In this document: in pieces, positions 1-6,691 of the stretch
Numbering within the stretch: the first letter of the stretch is position 1
Layout of the letters: each line of letters begins with the position of its first letter
Assembly (NCBI RefSeq): GCF_026262505.1
Contig: NW_026529099.1
Coordinates: forward strand, 1-22,343
DNA length: 22,343 bases
Source: Trichomonas vaginalis G3
Lineage: Eukaryota > Parabasalia > Trichomonadida > Trichomonadidae
Reading direction: 5' to 3'
The notes under the pieces: generated by a model
What the model saw: only the letters and a program-made list of their open reading frames with translations
What the model was told of the DNA's origin: nothing
Databases searched by the model: none
Position numbers and translations under genes: made by a program

Positions 1-72
1 GGTGAAAAGTATTTATTACAAGACAACTTCAAGCAACAAATAGCTCAAAAACAACAAATGCAACAAAGTTAG
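1..72 (+). CDS. C-terminal end of an unknown Maverick gene
   Basis: An open frame runs from the window edge to a TAG at 70-72 and gives 23 residues that end in a Gln-rich tail (KQQIAQKQQMQQS). It is followed by the A-tract/T-tract spacer seen between many genes of this element, which supports a true gene end. Too little remains to name a family; Gln-rich tails occur in many virion proteins. Unknown. Confidence 0.45.
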   Translation, partial: GEKYLLQDNFKQQIAQKQQMQQS

Positions 73-253
73 CTCAAGAATAAAAAAAATATTTTTTTAT
101 ATTTTATAAAAATGTACAGAAATTAGAATGTTTCAGATTTTATGACTTCCAAGCATTCAGAAATAGGGCGGCTGTGTCCATTCGAGACTAACACAAAGCA
201 GTCGAGAATTTCGAAACGTTTAGTCATATTCGACTGCCCCAGAATGTTATGTC

Positions 254-1349
254 ATGAAAGAATGGGATGTTGTCTTTAACAAACCAAGAGCAACAATAGT
301 GTCTGAACAAGAATGTAGACAGAAACTTAAGAAAATAAAAGTTGTACAAGTTGGCATGAAGATGTTAGATGCTTGGGATATCTTATTGTCAAAGTTAGAA
401 GATTTTTCAGTTCGAGGTATAAAGTTCTATACACCTTCTCCAAACTTCTATTCTATCTTCACTGGATATAAATATGAACAAGTAGAATGGAAAGAAAATA
501 TTATAGAAGCTTGGTTAGACCATGTCAAAGAAATTATATGCAATGGAAACGAAAGAGTTATGAGTATATCTTATGTTGGTTTGCAAACATCTTACAACAT
601 CCAAGTGCTAAAAATGAAACTGCTCTCATTATAATTGGAAAACAAGGAACAGGTAAGAACACTTTCTTTACAGATATCTTATGCAAACTGTTAGAAGGGC
701 TATTCGAACCTAATATGACAAACTTAGAAAACATCGTGGCAAGTTTAACTCTTCAATAGAGAATATGAAACTTATAGTATGTAACGAACTTCAAAGTATA
801 GATACAACAAAAGTTTTTGAACTCAGATGCTTTGAAGAGTCTTATAACAGACAAAGTTGGAGTTGTTGAAAGAAAATATAAAGACCAAAGAGTTTGTGAA
901 AATGTTGCAAACTTCATTATGGTTTCAAACAATGCTGTTCCGATGAAGTTAGAAAGTTCTGACAGAAGATATGTAGTTGTCAGAACGTCAGATTCTCATA
1001 TGCAAGATACAGAATATTTTGACGACTTAGCAGAAACTTTGACATCTGACTTTTACAACCACTTGTTCTCATATTTTATGACATTAGATATTTCAAGTTC
1101 AATCCAAGACAAATTCCACATACCGAAGAGAGACAAACATTGTTAGAAGCAAACAAGAGTGTATATGAACTGTTCATAGATGAAACTGACTTTGAGTGTT
1201 TAGATGAAAGGTCATTGTACGATTCGTATAAACAATATTGTCAAGAATATGGTTATATGACAGCGTCTAAACGAACATTCTTGGCAAATGTCAAAAGTCT
1301 TTTAGACGTACAGAATGGTGTATATACAAAGAAAAATTTTTCTGAGTAA
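254..1349 (+). pseudogene. SF3 (D5-like) helicase, fossil
   Basis: This region is the replicative helicase of the Maverick, a superfamily 3 AAA+ ATPase related to the poxvirus D5 and phage P4 primase-helicases. A P-loop of the type GKQGTGKNTFF is encoded near 640-665. Downstream come a segment with the sensor-like FIMVSNN and ESSDRRYVV signatures near 910-975, typical of this family, and finally a small C-terminal domain of the kind LYDSYKQYCQEYG. Ahead of the P-loop the FTGYKYE segment resembles the D5_N region. The gene is broken, with several breaks. It would unwind the replicating linear genome ahead of PolB. An N-terminal primase part was not recognised. The C-terminal domain is closely similar to the next gene, which suggests a local duplication. 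Confidence 0.8.
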
Positions 1350-1391
1350 ATTTTAAAAAAAATATTTTTTTTATCCGATAGAAAAGATGAC
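1336..1391 (+). repeat. Leader repeat, copy 1
   Basis: About 55 bases with TTTTTCTGAGTAAATTTTA, an A-tract/T-tract palindrome, then TATCCGATAGAAAAGATG, whose last three bases are the start codon of the 1387 gene. It is nearly identical to 1708-1762. It probably holds the end signal of one gene and the promoter of the next; the functional role is inferred. Confidence 0.7.
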
Positions 1392-1707
1392 AGAAAAATT
1401 AACTTTTTACATAGCGCCAAACCCTTCTTGCCCACATCTTTTTAAGCCACAATATATAGACATAGAACTAAATAGAGAAAGCGAAATTCTACAAACAGAA
1501 GAAACATATAGAGACCTAGATAACGAAAATGGATATGCGCTATTCTGGTTAGATTGTCCTTATGAAATGTATGAAAAAAAGGCTTTATATGAAGAATATA
1601 GAAAATATTGTCATGAAAACGATATAAGACCAAGCTCTAGAGAAAAATTCTATGCTGGTATAAAACATCTTTTCGAAGTTCAGAATGGCAAATATATAAA
1701 GAAATAA
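1387..1707 (+). CDS. Stand-alone copy of the helicase C-terminal domain
   Basis: This 106-residue protein looks whole. Its last 40 residues (from about residue 62, LYEEYRKYCHENDIRPSSRE) match the C-terminus of the helicase immediately upstream, with LYxxYxxYC, the S(K/R)xxF segment and VQNGxYxKK conserved. In D5-type helicases this end is usually a small winged-helix-like DNA-binding domain, so the protein may bind DNA; this is inference. The first 60 residues (CPHLFKPQYIDIEL and an acidic stretch) were not recognised. The gene sits between two nearly identical direct repeats, 1336-1391 and 1708-1762, that carry the spacer and start-codon context. It therefore probably arose by tandem duplication of helicase end plus leader. 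Confidence 0.6.
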   Translation: MTEKLTFYIAPNPSCPHLFKPQYIDIELNRESEILQTEETYRDLDNENGYALFWLDCPYEMYEKKALYEEYRKYCHENDIRPSSREKFYAGIKHLFEVQNGKYIKK

Positions 1708-1762
1708 TTTTTCTGAGTAAATTTTAAAAAAAAATATTTTTTTATCCGATAGAAAAGATGAC
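1708..1762 (+). repeat. Leader repeat, copy 2
   Basis: Second copy of the leader at 1336-1391, again ending in TATCCGATAGAAAAGATG with the start codon of the 1758 gene. Apart from the number of A and T residues in the tracts the two copies hardly differ, which points to a recent duplication or to gene conversion. Confidence 0.7.
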
Positions 1763-2177
1763 GAAATTCATCTCAGTAAACAAGTACATGTCAGGACTTA
1801 AAGAAGAACTAGACCCATTCACATATTTGAATGTTTACTTCTACCATTTTGAAAAGTCTACATTTGACAAAGTTTGGAACATCGAACCAGTTAAGTTTGC
1901 TATTGTGACTAAAAATGGTGCGAAATTTGAAGACTTAGACATAGAAGGTTTGTTAACAGTCAAAGAAAGTTTTGACAGAAGGTTCTCAAACCTTAAAGAA
2001 GGCAAAGCATACAAACTTGTTATACCTTATGAACCAAAGAAAGCAGACGACTATGAATATTATGAGTCTAAAGTTGTTGAAGTTCAAGGTAAATTGGGTA
2101 AAAAGATTTTAGAGTCTAAGCCAGTGTTTGCTCCTAAAGAGGAAGAGAACATTGACATTGACCCAGAAATGTTCTAA
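1758..2177 (+). CDS. Unknown protein with an SSB-like acidic tail
   Basis: The 139-residue protein looks whole and starts at an ATG in the same leader context as its upstream neighbour. No family was recognised. It has a mixed beta-type body rich in aromatic residues (YLNVYFYHF, AYKLVIPYEP) and a short acidic C-terminus ending in phenylalanine (EEENIDIDPEMF). Small aromatic-rich proteins with an acidic tail ending in Phe are typical of viral and bacterial single-stranded DNA-binding proteins such as T7 gp2.5. The position right after the helicase fits that role. The assignment rests only on tail shape and context. Confidence 0.5.
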   Translation: MTKFISVNKYMSGLKEELDPFTYLNVYFYHFEKSTFDKVWNIEPVKFAIVTKNGAKFEDLDIEGLLTVKESFDRRFSNLKEGKAYKLVIPYEPKKADDYEYYESKVVEVQGKLGKKILESKPVFAPKEEENIDIDPEMF

Positions 2178-2193
2178 AAATAAAATTTTATTT

Positions 2194-2646
2194 TTACATG
2201 TCATATCTCCCCTTCTCTGGAACTGGTTCAGGTTCTTTCTTCTCTTCTTCTACTTTCTTTTCTTTCTTTTCTTTCTTCTTCTTTTCTGGTGGAGTTATGT
2301 CAAATTTCTCCGAACCATATTTTTGTAAAAGTTCTTTGTCCTTTAATAGCTCATCTATTCTGTTTTCTATTTCATCTTCAAGAACAGCGCATGTGTCTTC
2401 TTTGCATTCTAAGAACTTTTGTTGGACTTCATCTTTCCAATCGGCGTCATCTCTGTCAACAAGTCTGTCATTGACAAATTTTAAGACTGCTCTGCTTAAT
2501 GTTTTATGGTTCTTGTCATATTCCCAGAAACAGAACTTTAGAACAAATTCACCTTTCTTGTTTACACTATGTAAGATTTTATGGTCGACAGATGTTTTGC
2601 TGTCGAAAAGCTTGTCTCGAATATAGATAGCGAAATCGCAAGACAT
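2194..2646 (-). CDS. Unknown protein with K/E/P-rich tail
   Basis: A whole-looking 150-residue protein on the minus strand, convergent with the 1758 gene (16-base gap) and divergent from the packaging ATPase (36-base gap). The first 100 residues contain FAIYIRDKLF and a repeated ten-residue-scale pattern of charged helix (ENRIDELLKDKELLQKYG). The last 45 residues are a low-complexity Lys/Glu run followed by a Pro/Glu segment, ending in EKGRYDM. The tail looks disordered. No family was recognised. The opposite strand is also open over much of the gene, but that reading is Ser/Phe-rich low complexity and is taken as a shadow. Confidence 0.55.
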   Translation of the reverse strand: MSCDFAIYIRDKLFDSKTSVDHKILHSVNKKGEFVLKFCFWEYDKNHKTLSRAVLKFVNDRLVDRDDADWKDEVQQKFLECKEDTCAVLEDEIENRIDELLKDKELLQKYGSEKFDITPPEKKKKEKKEKKVEEEKKEPEPVPEKGRYDM

Positions 2647-2682
2647 TTTCTAAAAGATAAAATTTTTAATTTTTCTAAAAAT
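2647..2682. promoter_or_regulatory. Divergent promoter spacer, 36 bases
   Basis: Only 36 AT-rich bases separate the start codons of the 2646 (minus) and 2683 (plus) genes, so both promoters must fit here or reach into the coding regions. The spacer contains AAAAGATAAAATTTT. An AGATAAAA motif also lies in the divergent spacer at 14,765-14,782 and upstream of the gene starting at 16,256. Confidence 0.4.
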
Positions 2683-3556
2683 ATGTTAGAAAAAAAGTTT
2701 GCTGACATTGACAAGAAATTTGAGAATGTTTTAAACAAGAACAAGGTGAAATTAGAAAATGCTCAGATAAAACCCATACATGACAAGTTCTTATTTGCTC
2801 AGAATGGTATAACAGGTCTAATTGCACCACCTGGGTCGGGTAAGACTTTCACTTATCTTAAAATGGCTGCACAACAACAAGAACTAGATGAGAAGAACCC
2901 ATTCTATGAGTTAGTTGTCATTTGTAGTACTTCGGGTCAATTTGACCAAACCGTAAATTCGTTCAAAGATATTATAAAGAAGTCTAAGTTAGTATGTATA
3001 AAAGACTCTGAGTTGTTAGATTGGATAAAGAAGTACCAAAGAAGAGTTTGAAGTACAATGCTATAAATGAGTATATAAATTCGAAGTTTAAAGACCCAAA
3101 TGAGGAAAATGCAGAGAATATTAGAGAAAAACACTTCAGAAACAAACAGAAAGAGATAGACTACATTTCGAAGAAATTGCAATCTTACGATTGGAAAACG
3201 TACCCTCATAGATGTCTTCTTATCTTAGATGATTTCGCCTCTCATCCTTTGTTAAAGAATAGAGAACAAGACATGTGTCGAATTCTTTAAGAAGCTCAGA
3301 CACTTTAACATTTCAGTTGTCATTTGTGTACAGACAGCAAAGAGTTTAAGTAAGGATGTAAAGAGAATACTTACTGACATTGTACTTTTCCCCGATTGTC
3401 CGAAGACGATTTCATGGAACTTATGAAAAGTCCATGGCAGGTAAGTTTGACAGACATGAACTATGGGAGAAGTACAAAGTCATACAAGACCCTCATACTT
3501 CTTTCAGAATTCATATCTACGCGAACAAAGTTCAAATTGTAAAAAGTCAAGCGTAA
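2683..3556 (+). pseudogene. FtsK/HerA-type DNA packaging ATPase, fossil
   Basis: This is the genome-packaging ATPase of the Maverick, related to adenovirus-like/NCLDV A32-type ATPases, which drives DNA into the capsid. Walker A is clear near 2818-2850 (LIAPPGSGKTFTYLK), and Walker B near 3211-3240 (RCLLILDDFASHP). Beyond them come a segment reading ISVVICVQTAKSL, which fits the sensor strand of the family, and a C-terminal part ending near 3556. The start is placed at the ATG at 2683 because an AT-rich divergent spacer lies directly before it. The region is broken, with a few breaks. It is followed by the 22-bp repeat array. Confidence 0.8.
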
Positions 3557-3648
3557 AAATGTAAGTGTTTAGTCTTAGTCTGTTGTGGTGCTGCAGCTTT
3601 CGGTTCTTCTGGCTTTGGAATGGACTCGGTTGGTGGTACGTCGGACAT
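3547..3648 (-). CDS. Short Pro/Ala-rich ORF beside the repeat array
   Basis: An ATG-started frame of 33 residues (MSDVPPTESIPKPEEPKAAA, then a Gln/Thr/Lys end and HLHFYA) closes at 3547. It lies at the left edge of the 22-bp array and overlaps the last codons of the packaging ATPase on the other strand. The frame is also open back through the whole array, so this could be the C-terminal tail of a longer repeat protein read from the minus strand. Proline-rich composition suggests a disordered segment. Function unknown. Confidence 0.3.
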   Translation of the reverse strand: MSDVPPTESIPKPEEPKAAAPQQTKTKHLHFYA

Positions 3649-3658
3649 TCGTTTGTGT

Positions 3659-4062
3659 CCTGTCGGAAGGAAGAACTTTTCCTGTTGGAAGGAAAAACTT
3701 TTCCTGTTGGAAGGAAGAACTTTTCCTGTTGGAAGGAAAAACTTTTCCTGTTGGAAGGAAAATTTTTTCCTGTCGGAAGGAAAAATTTTTCCTGTTGGAA
3801 GGAAAAACTTTTCCTGAAGTTCGACCAAAAAGTTCTCAATTTTCGAAAATTTGAATGGTTTACGGACGGACAACTGGAAAAATTTTTCCTGTTGGAAGGA
3901 AAATTTTTTCCTGTCGGAAGGAAAATTTTTCCTGTTGGAAGGAAAATTTTTTCCTGTCGGAAGGAAGAGTTCTTCCTGTCGGAAGGAAAATTTTTTCCTG
4001 TTGGAAGGAAGAGTTCTTCCTGTTGGAAGGAAAATTTTTTCCTGTTGGAAGGAAGGACTCGG
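3659..4062. repeat. 22-bp tandem repeat array in two blocks, 15 units
   Basis: Seven units occupy 3659-3812 and eight occupy 3888-4062, with 75 unrelated bases between. The core is CCTGTYGGAAGG followed by an A/T run. Most units are exactly 22 bases; the one at 3910 is 21. Variation is concentrated at the Y (T or C) and in the A/T run (AAAAACTTTT, AAAATTTTTT, AAGAGTTCTT). Unit junctions often form palindromes such as GGAAAAATTTTTCC. Because 22 is not a multiple of three, each plus frame spells the same 22-residue cycle (PVGRKNFSCWKE then LFLLEGK), and the minus frames behave likewise (FLPTGK, FPSNRK, FSFQQEK). Which strand, if any, is translated cannot be decided from the sequence. Confidence 0.9.
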
Positions 4063-4063
4063 A

Positions 4064-4138
4064 ATGCCAGAAGGATTTGACAAGACAATTTACCTTATAG
4101 AGCTACCTGAGCCATCTGAAGTCAAGCTTGAAAAATAA
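4064..4138 (+). CDS. Short ORF at the right edge of the repeat array
   Basis: An ATG directly after the last 22-bp unit opens a 24-residue frame (MPEGFDKTIYLIELPEPSEV, then KLEK) ending at 4138, nine bases before the convergent KilA-N gene stops. The composition looks like real protein, unlike the repeat. The frame is also open leftward through the array, so this may be the end of a plus-strand repeat protein. Family unknown. Confidence 0.3.
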   Translation: MPEGFDKTIYLIELPEPSEVKLEK

Positions 4139-4147
4139 ATGGTTCAT

Positions 4148-4975
4148 TTACTCTGCTTGTTTGAAGTTGTCAAAATACTCTGTTATTTTTTCTTTCAGTA
4201 GCGGCAAATCTTCTTTGAAGGTAAGTATTGTACAACCTTTAATATCATAGTGTGTTTGAGGTAAAGTATCTTGAACTATTTGTTTCACATCTTCATTTGG
4301 TGTCATTGAAATCGGTAAGTTTTCGCGATAGAACCAATTTCTGTCAGATTTGTAAATCTTAGCAAGGTCGTAAAAGCTTTTGTTGTTTCTTCTGACTAAA
4401 TGCAACATAACCATATCTCTGTCTTCTTCATTTTCCATCTCTTCAGTATAAATCATATACTTATAGTTCTTTTCCTTTCCTTTTGGTACCGAACGTGGTA
4501 TTCTTTTCTGTATGTTTTTGTCTTTTGCTTCAATGACTTCATCTTTTGCTTCAAGCTTGTTCTCTAGCTCTTCACGTTCTTGTCTATGAATTTCATCTAA
4601 CATCATGAAAATATAACAAGCATAACGAGGTGAAGCCCACATTGCAACAGCATTTACAAGAAGTCTATGTACATAATATCCTCTCAAACCGTTTGGCAAT
4701 TTTTCACGATTTTCGTACGGAATCTCGACCCTCGGTTTTCCGAGGGTCGCAAACATATGAGGAAATTCTTCTAAAAGTTCTTTTGTCTGCTGGTTTTCAA
4801 ACCAATGATATGCTTGCTTTGTAGAACGAAGAGCATTCAAAATACTTTGCATTTGGTACATATCGTCTTTGACCGAACGAATGAGACGTAACTGTTTGTT
4901 AAACTGTATGTACTCGTATTCTTCATTTATGTCTTCATGAACGATAGCAGTTGTTGTGTTCTCTGTTGTTGACAT
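4148..4975 (-). CDS. KilA-N domain protein
   Basis: This looks like a whole KilA-N protein, a DNA-binding family of large DNA viruses, phages and trichomonad Mavericks. Counting from the ATG at 4975 (275 residues), a leading segment FNKQLRLIRSVKDDMYQMQS comes first. It is followed by the KilA-N fold to about residue 125, with the diagnostic GLRGYYVHR and NAVAMWASPRYACYIFMM, then a charged coiled coil and a C-terminal domain (YKYMIYTEEME, LHLVRRNNKSFYD) of the kind that often follows KilA-N. The frame is open six codons further up but only to a TTG. The ATG at 4975 is preferred because the shared leader (TGTATGTAA then GACAG) ends just before it, as in the 5678 gene. Family known, exact role unknown; regulation of the element is likely. 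Confidence 0.8.
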   Translation of the reverse strand: MSTTENTTTAIVHEDINEEYEYIQFNKQLRLIRSVKDDMYQMQSILNALRSTKQAYHWFENQQTKELLEEFPHMFATLGKPRVEIPYENREKLPNGLRGYYVHRLLVNAVAMWASPRYACYIFMMLDEIHRQEREELENKLEAKDEVIEAKDKNIQKRIPRSVPKGKEKNYKYMIYTEEMENEEDRDMVMLHLVRRNNKSFYDLAKIYKSDRNWFYRENLPISMTPNEDVKQIVQDTLPQTHYDIKGCTILTFKEDLPLLKEKITEYFDNFKQAE

Positions 4976-5032
4976 ATCTGTCTTTACATACAAAATAAAA
5001 AAAATATTTTATAAAAAATTAGCGTTATTTCC
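4976..5032 (-). promoter_or_regulatory. Shared leader, copy upstream of the KilA-N gene
   Basis: Read on the minus strand this holds a T/A tract, TTTTGTATGTAAAGACAG and then the start codon. The same order of elements precedes the 5678 gene and, in part, the 7588 gene, so it probably contains their common promoter or 5' end. This copy is the most diverged of the three in its distal part. Confidence 0.5.
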
Positions 5033-5063
5033 TGACTTTCACAAAAGACCAAAAATAAACGCT

Positions 5064-5678
5064 TTACATGTATTTTTCAGCAACTTCGTCAAATAATTTT
5101 ATAGCACTATCTATCTCATCTACTTCAAACGTTTCTTTACCTTTCGTGGGAGCACCATACATTTTCTCAAACTTTTCAAGTAGTTCTGTTTCAGCAGCTC
5201 TCATATCGTTAACGAACACAAACTTAACTCTATTGACTATACTGTCATATCTTTGAGTTATATTATATGTTCTTCCTATCTTATATCTCTTTGTATTGAA
5301 GTCCTTCGGTTTCTGAACGATGTAAAGTAAGCCTTCACTGCAACGTTCCGTATCGAATGAACCATATGTTATGAAGTTATATCCAACAACTGGGTCTAAC
5401 CATAACAAAACTATTGGTATAAGACTTTTGTCGATGAGATATGCTGCAGTTCCATAGAATCTTACCGATATCATAAGCTCAGGATTTCTTGTCAAAATTT
5501 TCTGAGTAGAAGCATTTTTAACCCAGTCGTGGGATGTTTTCTTTCCAGATAGTGTTAGAATGTCTGACAAAGAATATTTCTTGTATTTCTTTGAGTATCT
5601 TACGTTTAAATCACCAATTCTAACCACTTTGGTGTCATTGTCTATCTTTCTAACTGTTTCAAACTCAGTGTTTGTCAT
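5064..5678 (-). CDS. KilA-N/T5orf172 (GIY-YIG-like) protein
   Basis: A whole-looking 204-residue protein. Residues 20 to about 105 resemble a KilA-N-type DNA-binding region (KYSLSDILTLSG, SHDWVKNASTQKI, SLIPIVLLWLDPVVGYNFI). Residues 115-190 match the T5orf172/MUG113 branch of the GIY-YIG nuclease fold: GLLYIVQ at about 116, RYKIGRT at 131-137, the AETELLEKF helix near 161-170 and KGKETFEVD near 179-187. Proteins of this layout occur in baculovirus Bro-like and phage Bro families. Whether the nuclease fold is active cannot be told from the sequence. It follows the 281-codon KilA-N frame in the same direction and shares its leader, so the two are probably co-regulated. Confidence 0.75.
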   Translation of the reverse strand: MTNTEFETVRKIDNDTKVVRIGDLNVRYSKKYKKYSLSDILTLSGKKTSHDWVKNASTQKILTRNPELMISVRFYGTAAYLIDKSLIPIVLLWLDPVVGYNFITYGSFDTERCSEGLLYIVQKPKDFNTKRYKIGRTYNITQRYDSIVNRVKFVFVNDMRAAETELLEKFEKMYGAPTKGKETFEVDEIDSAIKLFDEVAEKYM

Positions 5679-5736
5679 TTTCTGTTCTTACATACAAGAT
5701 AAAAAAAATTTTTTTAAAAAAACTAACTTTATTTTT
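5679..5736 (-). promoter_or_regulatory. Shared leader, copy upstream of the KilA-N/T5orf172 gene
   Basis: On the minus strand it reads AATAAAGTTAGTTTTTTT, an A/T tract, CTTGTATGTAAGAACAG and then the ATG. The distal AATAAAGTTAGTTTTTT block is identical to that upstream of the 7588 gene, and the proximal GTATGTAA block matches that of the 4975 gene. It is likely a promoter; the transcription start cannot be placed. Confidence 0.55.
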
Positions 5737-5757
5737 TCTATCTTGTATAAAAGATAT

Positions 5758-6491
5758 GATTTCAGGGATTTTTTTTACGAAGTGCAAAAGTTCTCTTCGT
5801 CAAAAATAACAGTTATATAATGAAATTTGGTCATTTTTTCACGATTTTCATGAGTTTTAGGCGACCAGGTTTTTTTCCCTACTCGCAATTTTTCACGATT
5901 TCAGGGATTTTTTTTACGAAGTGTCAAAGTTCACTTCGTCAAAAAATAACAGTTATATAATGAAATTTGGTCATTTTTTCACGATTTCAGGGATTTTTTT
6001 TACGAAGTGCAAAAGTTCACTTCGTCAAAAAATAACAGTTATATAATGAAATTTGGTCATTTTTTACGATTTTCATGAGTTTTATGCAAGACCGAAAAAA
6101 GTCTGGCTCGCAAATTTTTACGATTTTCATGAGTTTTAGGCGACCAGGTTTTTTTCCCTACTCGCAATTTTCACTGTTTTCATGAGTTTTATGCAAGACC
6201 GAGAAAAGTCGGTCTAGAGAAATTTCACTCAAAAGTTCTTGTGTGCTTTGGTTTTTGAACCAATCGTCTGTATGTTTGGTTTCTGGAGCAAAACATACTG
6301 TCAAAATACTTTGCATTTGGTACATATCGTCTTTGACCGAACGAATGAGACGGAGTTGTTTGTTAAACTGAACCCACTCGTATTCTTCATGAAATTTGGT
6401 CATTTTTTCACGATTTCAGGGATTTTTTTTACGAAGTGTCAAAGTTCACTTCGTCAAAAAAATACAGTTATATAATGAAATTTGGTCATTT
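5758..6491. repeat. Repeat zone with four copies of an 85-bp unit and two spacer types
   Basis: Four copies of an 85-base unit lie at about 5758-5842, 5897-5982, 5983-6069 and 6412-6491. Each contains a perfect 8-bp hairpin (ACGAAGTG / CACTTCGT), AACAGTTATATAATG and ATGAAATTTGGTCATTTTTT. Two further repeated blocks alternate with them: one with GCGACCAGGTTTTTTTCCCT (about 5843-5896 and 6120-6170), and one with TTTTATGCAAGACCGA (about 6070-6119 and 6178-6220). Read on the minus strand, each 85-bp unit begins with ATGACCAAATTTCAT (M-T-K-F-H), the same start as the KilA-N remnant at 6403. The unit therefore carries a gene start. No intact gene lies here apart from that remnant. Confidence 0.8.
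6158..6403 (-). pseudogene. KilA-N gene remnant
   Basis: The first 55 residues from the ATG at 6403 (EEYEWVQFNKQLRLIRSVKD, then DDWFKNQSTQELLSE) are close to the start of the whole KilA-N gene at 4148-4975, and nucleotide identity is also high there. The rest of the reading frame is repeat-zone DNA rather than KilA-N sequence, so only the front of the gene survives. It is a duplicated fossil piece inside the Maverick. Its start codon lies in the block shared with the 85-bp repeats. Confidence 0.75.
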
Positions 6492-6498
6492 TACTCAG

Positions 6499-6646
6499 AC
6501 AAAAATATATTTTAGGTGGAACCAGGTCCCTCGGTCCCTCGGTCCCTCGGTCAACTAACATCTTTTTGAAAATGGTGACAACATGACATTTTGACAACAA
6601 CACAGGAAATAAACTTCTTCGTATATGTTTTGTCAAAACTTCATCG
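6499..6646. repeat. Left arm of an inverted repeat
   Basis: Core 6521-6624 is a near-perfect inverted copy of 7993-8099, about 95% identical by eye. It includes three tandem copies of GGTCCCTC followed by GGTCAACTAACATC and a Met-less AT-rich stretch. The similarity extends outward through AAAAATATATTTTAG and inward through one unit of the 25-bp repeat (about 6625-6646). Confidence 0.85.
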
Positions 6647-6691
6647 TCAATGAGTGTAAATCAGACAAAAATATATTTCTACCATAAAGTT

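Noticed and set aside
2198-2626. Ser/Phe-rich 142-residue plus-strand frame
   Set aside because: It mirrors the 2194-2646 minus-strand gene, whose start, composition and spacing are better; the plus reading is low complexity.
3565-4088. Several long overlapping frames on both strands over the repeat array as separate genes
   Set aside because: They all spell the same 22-residue cycle because of the 22-base period; they are consequences of the repeat, not independent genes.
4973-4993. Upstream TTG start for the KilA-N gene and a GTATGT intron donor in its leader
   Set aside because: The shared leader ends right before the ATG at 4975. GTATGT resembles a trichomonad 5' splice site, but no matching branch/acceptor element follows on that strand.
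5758-6491. CRISPR-like array
   Set aside because: Units are about 85 bases with repeated, not unique, spacers and contain a gene start; no cas genes, and the setting is eukaryotic.
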